Source of the DNA: Lineus longissimus
Lineage: Eukaryota > Nemertea > Pilidiophora > Heteronemertea > Lineidae
NCBI RefSeq assembly: GCF_910592395.1
Contig: NC_088323.1
Location: forward strand, 15,487,501-15,551,500
DNA: 64,000 nucleotides
Direction: 5' to 3'
Shown here: piece by piece, positions 10,201-20,590 of the stretch
Layout of the letters: each line of letters begins with the position of its first letter
Numbering within the stretch: position 1 is the first letter of the stretch
Notes under the pieces: generated by a model
Databases searched by the model: none
What the model saw: the letters and a program-made list of their open reading frames with translations, nothing else
Told to the model about the DNA's origin: nothing
Translations under genes and position numbers: made by a program

Positions 10201-13200
10201 CTGACTTTATATTTCATAATTATGTTATGTTATGTTATGTTATGTTATGTTATGTTATGTTATGTTATGTTATGCGGGCCATCAAAACTCATTTATTTTC
10301 CAAATATTTTTTAAATGGGTAAAGTCTTAGTTTTTATATTTCTCTTCATTACCATTGTTTTAAATTTCTTATGTTTTACACCAATGTTTTACTAATGTTA
10401 AGTGCTCTAGTTTTTTTTGTTTTTTTTGTTTTTATATTTTCCTTTATTACCATTGTTTTAAATTTCTTATGTTTTACACCAATGTTTTACTAATGTAAAT
10501 TGCTCTAGTTTTTTTTGTTTTTATATTTTCCTTTATTACCATTGTTTTAAATTTCTTATGTTTTACACCAGTGTTTTACCAATGTAAAGTGCCTTAGAGC
10601 TCGTTTTACCTGTATAGGGCATTATAAAATATGGTAATTTAATTTAATTAATTTAATCTAAGCTTTGAAAACATAATCCAAGACCCGCAAACTCCAACAA
10701 GGACAGGATTCCAGTCTGTAGCCACCCTACTTACCTATTCAGCAAATCTAAAACTTTGATAAACTCGTCAAACTTGAAGTATGATAGATCAGTCTTAAGC
10801 ACATATAGTCGAACTTTTTGCTGGACATCCTGCCATATCCGCCCAAGACCATGTTCCAGCTTCTGCTTGATGTAACGCCGATTGAATGCAGCTTCAACAT
10901 TGCTGCTGCCAGACTCTGTGGAAAGATAATTTCATTTTATAAAACGATCAGTTTTGATTGATAAAATGGCTTTTTCAACATGATTTTTCTTCTCCAGCGT
11001 TCGGTCTCTACTCGGAGGTTTTATTCTCCAGGGAGTATTCCTCCACCAAGACGGGTTAAGCGTTTTAGCAGACATTTTTCAAAAGGAAAAACTAACAAAG
11101 AGATCTGTCAATTTTTCAATCAACAAGTTATTTTTTTCTATATGATTCTTTTTCATCACCTTCAGCATTCACTCTTCACTTGTAGGAGGTGTTATTCTCC
11201 AGATATAACAGGATATCTAGTTTTTCGAAAATCAACAAATACCCGTCCAATAAATGCATATCAACGAACCTTGATCCGTCGGCTCCAAGTCATGTTTTTC
11301 ATGCCATAACATCGTCTGATAATAACTCTTCATGACTTCCCATAATGCCTTGCACAAGTCAATCAGACATGGTGTAAACAAGTCCGGACTGATGTGCTGC
11401 ATATACAAATGAAACTGGTTTAGACACTCAATATTATTAGATACAGTAGAACCTCCTTTAGTGGACACCTCTCTATTAAGGACACCCTCTCTATTAAGGA
11501 CACCCTCTCTATTAAGGACACTAGTTTTGTCCCGAATTGGTTGCTTCCATTCAACTTGACCTCTCTAATAAGGACACCTCTCTAACAAGGACAGCATTTG
11601 TCAGCCTCGAGGGTGTCCTTAATAGACAGGTTCTATTGTATCATCAAAAATATATTGGCTCGCCTTACATATTTTTGATATCATATCATTTAATCTGCAA
11701 AAATGGTAATTTTGCTAAGGTGCTGGAACAGCAGTAGTGCATATCATTTTCAAGAAGTTGACTACTGAAGTACAAACAAATGGTATAAGCCGTTTACCAC
11801 TAGGCTTTTAGGCTACTTAAAGTGATACTATGATGTGATTTACAACTTTGCGGAAATACGTCCGTTTTTAATTGTTGATCACAAATGTAAAGCTCAAATT
11901 TTCCATTTTTGATTAGATTTATTATAAAATCGCTGAATGTAAACCACCGCGACCGCGAAAATGTTCATGTTGTGACGTCATCAACGAAAACGGCATCGAA
12001 GCGAGCCGTCTGGGCGTGATTAAACCATCAATTTCTAGAAAATGTGCATTTCGATTCGAAAACCTTACCGATTTATGAGAAAGTGACGTAGTCATTTGTC
12101 AAAAACAGCTAAAACATTATGTGGTGAAATTTGACACGAGTTACCCTTTAAAGAATTACTCCTCACCTCGCATAAATCCAGATATTGTCTTTTCTGAAAG
12201 TTGCTGTCTTCCGTCCCTGAGCAGAGTTCAACATAACCGATGACGATTGTGAACGCGGTGTTATGAATGGCGCTAGCAAAGTGCATATTCAGCTGGTCCA
12301 TGGCAGTCTGCAACAAACAATAAAGACGATTTTGATGAACTTTCAAAGATTTGGCGCCAAAACAAGTAAAAACCTCGATTACCAACAAGTTTTTAGGGGT
12401 GGTGACACACTTCATCTGATACTGCTGTATACTTAAAGGTTTTTTTAAGAAGTAAATGTCTATAAATCCTATTGGGCTACAGTACGAAAATTACTGGGCC
12501 AAATTCTTCAAAGGTTGGTTAATCTAACTTCGAGCAAAAACATATTTTCCAGGTATTAGATGAGCAAATCAAGTCAAAACAACTTTTTTCATTGGAGCCC
12601 TTCGTTGAATTCTTTCGAGGGGCTGGATAGGGGCGGATTTTTCTGATGGAAATGATGGTATTTTTGAATCAAACTTGACACATTTGCGGAGATACACGAA
12701 GAAAGACAAGGGGTGATATGAATAAAGACAAGTAAATGCTTTTACTACAATTTTGTACAGAAAGGCCTAGTGTAAATGTACATGGAGTTTTAGATAAAAG
12801 CATTTGCTGGTCTTTATTCATATCACTCAATGTATCGAACCCATTACCCAGCAGGTCAGATACAGGACCCTAACCAGACATGGCAAAATCTTCCAAGACA
12901 ACTTACCTGTGTTTTTCCCAGCAGCCTATAAGCAGTCTGGACCTTCTCGTAATGACGCGTATCAAAGTTGTTACATGTTTTAGACAGAGCCACATCCAGC
13001 GCCTCTTCAATCATTTCCAAAGTGTCCTTGAGTTTTGAACTCAGCTCACTGCAAGGGGAGAAAAGAATTGATGTGAGGAAGAATGGAAAGGCAGCCACCA
13101 AGACCTGATGTGTTCAGATTTTAGAAATGTATGACGTACTATGTACGTCACTAACACGCCATGGTTGAAAAGATGCTCAATTCTCTCACGATAAACTCAC

Positions 13201-16200
13201 GACACGACTCTCCGTCTTGTGGGAAACCACTACTGCTTTGTCTCCATAACCACGGGCGTTACCTCTAACATGTACGGATGATGCAACCCATGCAGCTGAA
13301 TACACGTCTCGAGTCTCCTCGTGATAAAACATGAAACCCTGAATGAATGCTGGCCGGCCAGGCTCATGTCCCGTTTAGCAATTCGTGTCAAGACTTTATA
13401 AATATAACTTTGCCTCAAATAAAACTCCCGAATGAAAACGTCCCAAGAACACAAACTGAACACCGACTGTCCGAAACTAGTCTCCACAAAAAAACACCTC
13501 CTCTTCCACTGCGCATGCACCAGGTACACAAAGCTTTGGTGACATGTGGTGACATGTGGTGACATGTGGTGACATGTGGTGACATGTGGTGACATGTGGT
13601 GACATGCACATGACATGCCTTGCACGTCACTCGCAGCAAAAGCATCAACCAACTGCCATTTCCCTAATAGTCGGCACGACCGGATGGGAAGGCTTCTCAT
13701 GAATTCAAGCAGAAATCTGAGAGGAGTAATATGAAAAAATTCTTAGCACGGTGAACATTACTATAGTTACCTGATGCAATGGAAGTGTCTGAATGTGCTT
13801 GCAGCTTTTTGACACTCTATAGTTACCTGATGCAATGGAAGTGTCTGAATGTGCTGGCAGCTTTTTGACACTCTATAGTTACCTGATGCAGTGGAAGTGT
13901 CTGAATGTGCTGGCAGCTTTTTGACACTCTATAGTTACCTGATGCAGTGGAAGTGTCTGAATGTGCTGGCAGCTTTTTGACACTCTATAGTTACCTGATG
14001 CACTGGAAGTGTCTGAATGTGCTTGTAGCTTTTTGACACTCTATAGTTACCTGATGCAATGGAAGTGTCTGAATGTGCTTGTAGCTTTTTGACACTCTAT
14101 AGTTACCTGATGCAATGGAAGTGTCTGAATGTGCTTGCAGCTTTTTGACACTCTATAGTTACCTGATGCAATGGAAGTGTCTGAATGTGCTTGCAGCTTT
14201 TTGACACTCTATAGTTACCTGATCCAATGGAAATGTCTGAATGTGCTTGCAGCTTTTTGACACTCTATAGTTACCTGATGCAGTGGAAGTGTCTGAATGT
14301 GCTGGCAGCTTTTTGACACTCTATAGTTACCTGATGCAGTGGAAGTGTCTGAATGTGCTTGCAGCTTTTTGACACTCTATAGTTACCTGATGCAGTGGAA
14401 GTGTCTGAATGTGCTTGCAGCTTTTTGACACTCTATAGTTACCTGATGCAGTGGAAGTGTCTGAATGTGCTTGCAGCTTTTTGACACTCTATAGTTACCT
14501 GATGCAGTGGAAGTGTCTGAATGTGCTGGCAGCTTTTTGACACTCTAAACACAACTGGATGGCTCCAGGATAATCCTCCTCTTCCAACATCTCACGAAGT
14601 CGGATGTCTGTCCTTTGCTGAAAACAGAAACACATTCAGTTCATCAACAACGAGGGAATTATAAGTACAACCCAATAATTTCTAATTTACCTTAAAATAC
14701 AAACCCTGTCTGTTTACCAAGGTTGTTTACTAATAAGAGTGCTCCGATGAGGCAAACAATAAAGGGTTGATGACATGTCATAGAGTTATTTTTTTGTTTT
14801 GACTTGTATCGCTTCCAAGTCAAGCAGCTGAACAAATATGCCTTCTAAACATACAGTGAAACCTCCCTTAGTGGGCACCTCTCTATAACGGACAACCTCT
14901 CTATTAAGGACAACCTCCTTATTAAGGACAACCTCTCTATTATTTATTAAGGACAACCTCTCTATTAAGGACACTAGTTTTGATCCCAAATTGGTTGTTT
15001 CCATTCAATTTGACCTCTCTAATCAGGTCACCTCTCTATTAAGGACAGCACTGGTCAGTCCCGAGGGTGTCCTTAATAGAGAGGTTCTACTGTACCAGAG
15101 TTTTGATGGTCTTCAGCGATTTGAGAAGTCCAACCAACTGCTGTCTCTTCCTATAGTTGGCAAGGAGGCCCAGGCTGGCTGTGGTGAAGTCCTCTTTCGC
15201 ATTGGACAAATACCTTGACACAGGACAAACAAAGCCGGATAAGAGGTATTAACCGAATGGTGTAAAATTTCAGAATTATAAAATGTACATGACTAAAGTC
15301 CATTCATAATTTGTCCGCATTGTTTGGGCTCTGAAGCACAAACATCGTTTGGGGCTCTGGAGCACAAACATCGTTGGGGCTCTGGAGCACAAACATCGTT
15401 TGGGGCTCTGGAGCACAAACATCGCTTGGGCTCTGAAGCACAAACATCGTTTGGGGCTCTGGAGCACAAACATCGCTTGGGCTCCGGAGCACAAACATCG
15501 TTTGGGCTCTGGAGCACAAACATCGTTTGGGGCTCTGGAGCACAAACATCGTTTGGGCTCTGGAGCACAAACAACCTTTGGGTGTATTACATTGAATTTT
15601 GACATTTTCGGCTCTGTACAGTTATTTCTTGACGAATGTTGAACAAGGGGGAATCACTTAAAATACATGAGTGCTACAGACAACAATGCTGAAGAATGCA
15701 AATAACTCGAGAAAATAATATGAAACTTTTTCTTGTAAAAATCTTGTCCTTTGAACAGCACTCACTTCCACAAAAAAAGCTCTTAAACGCTTATTTTTGG
15801 CAAAATTTTTAAAAATTCAAAGATTCACGGAGAGGTGAGAAAGTGCTCTTTTCCTGCCAGTTATCAAATTCAGCATAAAGTATGAGAAAAAGTTCTGAAA
15901 TCCACCTAAAATCAGAAATTTCACATCCCTGATTGCAGTTGTACAGCACTCACCTTCTGCCATTCGCGCAGACAACGCTTGCCGTCTGGAGTGACTGCTG
16001 TAACTCCATGACTCGGATCAACTCCGCAGCATATGCGGGGTGGTTCTCCAGGACTAACTCAGACACCTTCTTTGAGACGGCCCGGAGCTGACCGCGTAGT
16101 TTGCTCCTGTCCTGATCAATCGCTTGAAGCTCAAGAACATCAGGGAGTTTCTGAAATTGATGAAATGAGGGCCGACATTGTACATTCTATTGCCACTTCT

Positions 16201-19071
16201 GCATTTTATCGCTAGTTACGTCATGATGTTAATTCCCATTAAAGAGTGGCGATATATTGCACACTCCTCTCATGGGTGGCGCATAGTCAACATATACAGC
16301 AGCTTTTACGCCCTGCCCAAGGAATTTGTACACACGCTTTTTACCGTACAGAAGTCCAGTTATTCTGACAGGGCAAAACAAGGTAACAAGACTTACATCC
16401 AATTCAGCGCGACTTGCATCAAAGTCATCTCCATTGAAATAATCCTTTTCAATGCTATCTATCGCTTCTTGGTCAGCTTGGGGGTCATTGGGGAACTCCT
16501 GACTGGTCTGAGCCTGTGAGGAAATACCGAGAGACAAGAGTGGAATAATTGGTAATTTCATTACATTCCAAACTAAAATAGATCTGCAAATGTGATGAAC
16601 TTTCCAAAGAAGCAGCATTATAATTCTCTTCTTCCTGGTCATAAAAAGTTTTAAATCTTTATATAAAAACTGAAAGTCAGGTTTAGTCTGTTATGTTCGG
16701 AATAGTGCGACCGCCATTTTAGGTTAGCCATACTCACGTGAACTTTGAACTTTGAGACCGCAGGATCAGCAGCGAAGTGTTGAGGTGAAAGGTCATCGAC
16801 GGGCGACTTGACATCAGGCTGCAAATTGGATAAAGGATCAGTAAAGATTCATTCAGACTAATTTTTGTGTTTCCAGACAAAATTTCAAGTTGCCTCCTCT
16901 TTCAGCTTTCCAGTATGAGTAAGTTGAAATTGAGGACAAGTGTCTCAATTTCTAAACTTGGAGCATCTCGTGTTGGTTGAAATACTTCCCGTGATGTACC
17001 AGCTTTAAATAATATTTGGTGTCTCGAGCTCAATTGAAACACTGAGTATCACTATCGTTATCCATGTGATATACTGTCGATTTCCTGGCTCGCATGGGTG
17101 GATCCAGCAGCAGGCATCCTAAACAGCGTCCACCATGTTGAAAGTCAGGTATAAAGTCATCAAAATAAAATTTAGTTACATTAAACGAAATAAGTACGCC
17201 ATCAAACACATGTCCTGAAAATTTCATGACATTTGGGTGTAAGATAAGGGAGATGTTGTCTAAAATCACAAGGCTCCTGTAGTATTGGGAAGTCCCATCA
17301 TTTCCTCCAAGTCAAATCCATTATGGCCGCCGACTGGGTGCAGGTGGTCGCTGGTACATATTTGTAAAGGTCGCTTATTTCCACATTTTGCTCGGCGTTT
17401 GATCGAAAGATGACTCGTGGTTACATCATAAATACCAACTTTTATTCTCAAAATCTGAACTTCGTTTGGAAACTCCAAGGGCGTCACCGGAAGAGAGCAC
17501 TGCGCAGCTGCTCTGCGCAGTGCTAAATGTTAAAGGGGCGGTGGCCCAATATGTGCCCGCCACATACCTCCCCCCTTAGGGTTTAATGTCAAGTATAGAG
17601 TCATCAAAACAAAATTTAGTAGCCATACAGGAATTTAATACACTTTAAAACACATTTCCTGAAAATTTCATGACATTTGGGTGTAAGATAAGGGAAATGT
17701 TGTCTAAAATAACAATCCTGTCTATCATTTCCTCCAAGTCAGATCCATCATGGCTGCCGGCTGGGTGGTGGACGCTGGTACCTTTATTTGAACAAAAACT
17801 TGCCAATCTAGCACCCAAATGTTATGAAACGTTCAGGAAATGGGGAAAATGTTATACTGATGACTTTAAATCCTGATAGACACTAGTGAATGCTGTTTAG
17901 GATGACATTCCAGTAGCACTTGCCACTGAATACAGAGCATCTCTGCTCTCGATTAGCGCTGCACTTAATTTCCAAGGATGGGTTGTCTCCGCTCTGAACA
18001 CTGACTATCATGATGCACCGTCTTCATTAATAATAATGAAGTTTTTGTATAGCGCTTTTCCATGGATTTGGTCAGTGCTCAAGGCACTCCCTCTCCGTGT
18101 GATCTTGTAAATAAGTGCGTTTTTAGTTGTGCCTTGAAAGTGTCAGTGTTTTGGCAATCTTGTATGCCCTTGGGGAGTTTGTTCCATAGCCGTGGCCCAC
18201 ATGCAGCGAAGCTACGGTCCCCAAAGTTCGTTTTCGTTCGTTTTTCACAAAGAACCGTTGAACCAGATCTTGTTGTTCGTGTAACCTCCTTGGTGCAAAG
18301 AAGTTCCTGGAGGTACGTTGGCACAGATTGTCTCAGACATTTGAATACCTGCAGGAGGATTTTGAATTCAATCCGAGCAGACGCTGGGAGCCAGTGTAAC
18401 TCGCGCAGTATTGGGGTTATGTGCTCAGATTTCTTCATCCTGCACACAATTCGCGCCGCAGTGTTTGGTACACGCTGCAAGGGCGCGATCGTCATTGCAA
18501 TTCTTCTGTTATCTTATGCATTAGGCCTAAAGTATAGGGCCTAGCCCAGGGCCAGGCCTTGAAGTCACTGTCCTGGTTGCCCAACTGATGCCCTAGCATC
18601 GGGCCTCAAGCAAGTCAAGACCCCAGGTCAAGACTTTTACTGCCGACACCACTCATCACTGTCCTTAAAGGTCTTCTGCCATTATGACAGTGTCACCCTC
18701 AGTGGAACTCTATACCCAGCTGCCCCTCCCCTTTCACTTTTGCAATTTTGGGGGTCTGACATGACTGTAATTGCAATATTCTCCACATGAGCCCCCTTGA
18801 TAACCACCTCGTGGCCGAGACAGGGACTACAAGATAGCTGAAGGGTACGTCGACACGCAAGAACAGTACAATTAAACAGCAGCGCTCCAGTAGACAGTAG
18901 TGCATTTTGTACACACACCTGTGCATCCCATCCTGAAAACATAAAATTTGTGACATGTACACAACTTTCACTGATTTTAGCCTTTTCACACAACAAAAAT
19001 AACTGTTTTCACACCTGTTTGTTGAGCAACGATTTGAACTTCTTTTTTAGATCCAGTTGCAGGGAATTCAT
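7284..19071 (-). CDS. VPS50: VPS50/syndetin, exons 1-13, 3' part missing
   Basis: Subunit of the EARP tethering complex (with VPS51-53) that returns endocytosed cargo to the plasma membrane. Exons, read on the minus strand: 19071-19015, 16818-16738, 16513-16397, 16150-15954, 15213-15096, 14617-14499, 13048-12907, 12307-12167, 11396-11270, 10915-10735, 9371-9182, 8560-8369, 7500-7284. They join in one frame for about 626 residues and follow human VPS50 in order, for example [54 protein letters not shown] and EETEDVLA. The start ATG was chosen because exon 1 gives a short basic lead, [11 protein letters not shown], like the human one. The C-terminal ~340 residues (the DUF2451 region) are not in the window; the model stops just before a scaffold gap. 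Exon 5 and exon 6 donors are altered by repeats (separate entries). Confidence 0.92.
7501..8014. other. VPS50 intron 12, no feature seen
   Basis: No exon or repeat copy was recognised here; it is moderately AT-rich. Confidence 0.4.
8015..8350. mobile_element. GGACA-type MITE copy 1, internally expanded
   Basis: First of 16 copies in this window of a palindromic element. Termini are TACAGTAGAACCTC and its complement. The inside is built from CTCTCTATTAAGGACA phrases plus a conserved middle with CCATTCAATTTGACC. Copies sit at TA, which suggests a Tc1/mariner-type non-autonomous family. This copy carries a near-duplicate internal block and ends 19 bases from the donor side of VPS50 exon 12. Confidence 0.75.
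8755..9012 (+). mobile_element. tRNA-derived SINE
   Basis: The head has a B-box-like GGTTCAACCCC near 8,801 and the 3' part has AAGCACTTTGAGAATG...ATTATAAAGCGCC, a tail type shared by many animal SINEs and their partner LINEs. It lies in VPS50 intron 11. Confidence 0.5.
9920..9995. other. Hairpin of ~33-base stem
   Basis: GTCTCACCC...GTGGAGCTAAAAT pairs with ATTTTAGCTCCAC...GTGAGAC around a loop of about ten bases. It could be a tiny MITE or a hairpin RNA. It lies in VPS50 intron 10. Confidence 0.55.
10218..10275. repeat. (TTATG)n microsatellite
   Basis: About eleven copies of the pentamer TTATG in VPS50 intron 10. Confidence 0.95.
10328..10640. repeat. Tandem ~90-base repeat with LINE/SINE-like tail
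   Basis: Three copies of a unit containing TTACCATTGTTTTAAATTTC and TGTTTTACACCAATG, followed by GTAAAGTGCCTTAGAGC and GGGCATTATAAAAT, which resembles a retroposon 3' end. Confidence 0.6.
10990..11066 (-). mobile_element. SINE body fragment
   Basis: CTTCTCCAGCGTTCGGTCTC with TTATTCTCCAGGGAGTATTC matches the body end of the SINE family seen complete at 42.7, 46.3 and 51.7 kb. Truncated copy in VPS50 intron 9. Confidence 0.55.
11442..11640. mobile_element. GGACA-type MITE copy 2
   Basis: Complete copy with both termini, 46 bases upstream (minus sense) of the acceptor of VPS50 exon 9. Confidence 0.8.
11816..12152. mobile_element. TTAA-flanked MITE, piggyBac-like
   Basis: Begins TTAAAGTGATACT and ends GAGTTACCCTTTAA, with short imperfect inverted ends and TTAA at both edges. 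A ~97% similar second copy lies at 41.73-42.06 kb. The TTAA target is the mark of the piggyBac superfamily. Its right edge abuts VPS50 exon 8's donor region (12,166). Confidence 0.7.
12713..12826. other. Inverted repeat, 31-base arms
   Basis: GTGATATGAATAAAGAC...AAATGCTTTT pairs with AAAAGCATTT...GTCTTTATTCATATCAC around ~52 bases. Likely a small MITE in VPS50 intron 7. Confidence 0.6.
13538..13608. repeat. 10-base minisatellite GTGACATGTG
   Basis: About seven tandem copies of GTGACATGTG in VPS50 intron 6. The region 13,049-13,537 before it has open frames but no homology that I recognise. Confidence 0.9.
13764..14547 (-). repeat. 14-copy array of VPS50 exon 6 end plus splice donor
   Basis: Fourteen 56-base units. 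Read on the minus strand each unit is the last 46 bases of VPS50 exon 6 (encoding [13 protein letters not shown]) followed by the first 10 intron bases, GTAACTATAG. The unit at 14.50-14.55 kb is joined to the unique part of the exon; the other 13 lie inside intron 6. Every unit keeps CAG|GTAACT. Units differ at a few positions (GCTGGC/GCTTGC/GCTTGT; GCAATGG/GCAGTGG). Confidence 0.93.
14852..15094. mobile_element. GGACA-type MITE copy 3, inside the VPS50 exon 5 donor
   Basis: The right terminus CTACTGTA is one base from the end of VPS50 exon 5 (15,096). The intron now starts G|TACAGTAGAA, where TA is the target site and CAGTAGAA is the element. On the other side of the element the minus strand continues TA|TGTTTAG, so the empty site would read GTATGT, a normal donor. 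Confidence 0.85.
15322..15580. repeat. ~27-base minisatellite GGGCTCTGGAGCACAAACAT
   Basis: About nine imperfect copies in VPS50 intron 4. It opens all six frames (Cys/Leu/Arg-rich or Thr/Ser/Phe-rich), so the long open frames here are artefacts. Confidence 0.92.
17140..17800. repeat. Direct duplication of ~200 bases
   Basis: 17,140-17,350 and 17,590-17,790 share CTGAAAATTTCATGACATTT, GGGTGTAAGATAAGGG and TCATTTCCTCCAAGTC in the same order. Both lie in VPS50 intron 1. Probably two copies of an unnamed interspersed repeat. Confidence 0.6.
18005..18540 (-). pseudogene. LINE reverse-transcriptase C-terminal fragment
   Basis: The minus frame 18495-18079 carries the end of a non-LTR retrotransposon ORF2: [20 protein letters not shown], then [27 protein letters not shown] and [10 protein letters not shown]. 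This post-RT region is typical of CR1/L2/Jockey-like elements. The flank TGTATAGCGCTTTTCC is a common tail of such elements. 5'-truncated, no catalytic palm, inside VPS50 intron 1 in the gene's own orientation. Confidence 0.8.
18541..19014. other. VPS50 intron 1, no further feature
   Basis: Open frames on both strands, but none with recognisable homology or matching splice sites. Confidence 0.35.
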
Positions 19072-19187
19072 GATAGCTTTCGTCTTGTATCTCACATATT
19101 TTGAAACAAAACTCGTGAAAATTTTCTGTTAAAAGTGTCAATATTGGTGTACTGAAGAAGAAAGCGAGTCACAGCATTAAATTTAGA

Positions 19188-19202
19188 ACCGCGCATGCGT
19201 AG
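19188..19202. promoter_or_regulatory. NRF-1-like palindrome upstream of VPS50
   Basis: CCGCGCATGCGTAG, close to the NRF-1 consensus YGCGCAYGCGCR, lies about 120 bases upstream of the VPS50 start codon. Its position suits a CpG-type housekeeping promoter. Inference only. Confidence 0.4.
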
Positions 19203-19558
19203 AACGTGAGTGTTGCCAAAACTAATTGGAGTTGAAAATTTTATTATTTCTCTCGTTTATTCTTTTAATCACCGGATGTTGGCTACAGAATTTCCTCAAT
19301 AATGATGATTTATGTAAAATAAATGAGTCATTATTCAAATGTCTAAATTTGGCAAATGCAATATTGTGCTAATACTCTTAGACAAGACACTTTACTTGTG
19401 TTTGAACTTCATCAGACCCTATATATAGCATCAGTGCAGTGTCCTAGTAAGCGCGCATGTAGGAAACCAGCTTTAGTTCCTTCCGGCAATTTTTTGGTTG
19501 CGATAGACGGTTCTCTCCGTGTATCTCTTCAGCAGTAACTAAAATGCATCGCAATTAG

Positions 19559-19680
19559 CCGGTGTAGAAATGGAAAATGTCCCCCTGGAAATTGTGTCCG
19601 AAGAATGAATATTTCCTGGGACATCCAAGTCTGCTTATGGCCTTGGACTATGTTAATTCTCTGGTGTAGGGGGTATATAG
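19559..19680. mobile_element. CCGGTGTA-type MITE, degenerate copy
   Basis: Starts CCGGTGTAGAAATGGAAAATG, matching the end of the element at 21.3 kb. The other end is unclear. Confidence 0.4.
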
Positions 19681-19706
19681 GAGGTGTGGATTTTTTGAAT
19701 TTCTTG

Positions 19707-20075
19707 TAATAGCATCCCGCGAAGTTACTATTTATAGCTCACAACGTCATTTGCATAAGATATTGATGACGTTTTAGTCACGTGACAGTCGGACATCGAC
19801 ACTTATTTCTACGCATTTGAGCTTATTTCAAAGTCAATTATCTTTACCCTGCATTGTTTTTAGCATGAATGATACCATAGAGTCAGAGAGAGAAATATTC
19901 AGAACGATTATGTAGTATTTCCAACACTCGGACATGTGCCAGATTGAATCTAACTGCCCTAGTTAGAAAGCCTGAATCCATTACGAAACCGCATGTTTGT
20001 CCGATATTGCCTGTAATTCAGCGATGGGGAAATAGAGGGCAGCAGCTGCAGTGACCTCATCTTCGCGGAATGCTA
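19707..20075. mobile_element. ATAGCATTCCGCG MITE copy 1
   Basis: ~370 bases bounded by ATAGCATCCCGCG and its complement CGCGGAATGCTAT. Two more copies at 42.18-42.55 kb and, inverted, at 50.74-51.11 kb are over 95% similar by eye. No coding capacity. Confidence 0.8.
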
Positions 20076-20590
20076 TTAGCACTTTTTGCTTCAAATCCCT
20101 GTGAAATGAAGACTGAGATGGGCCAAAATCACTGATGCAATTGGGATACAGTCTTATTATCAGGGGATTAAGAACGCGTTCCTCTCAGAAAATGAAGACA
20201 GCACGGCGCTGGTGATATACATCTGAAAATGTGCACAATCCTAAAAATAAAATGCTTACTATTACATTTACAATGGCATGCTTACTAGTGAATAACTAAC
20301 GATACTGTCGATAGGCCTACTAAGTATACCTTCCATAGCCATAAACTGTTAAAAGTCTCCCCATTATCAGTGTATTGACTAAGAATCAATTTACTTTCCA
20401 TGAAAATTCAAAACAGACCATAGTGGATACATACAACTTGAGCACCACCTGTGATTCGATTAAATAACCACACTATGAGTAAGTGTTACACCGCCGCCTG
20501 GATGCACTGAAATGACTTCCCTGATCGTGAGTTCCCTATATGTGAGATTTTCCTATGTGTGAGGTCTTCGCGCTCCAGGTACCTGCTTCT
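20076..20590. other. Unassigned sequence
   Basis: No exon or repeat recognised between the MITE and the inverted-repeat arm. Confidence 0.35.

Noticed and set aside
15276-15642. Long open frames on both strands
   Set aside because: Product of a ~27-base minisatellite; all frames stay open for the same reason.
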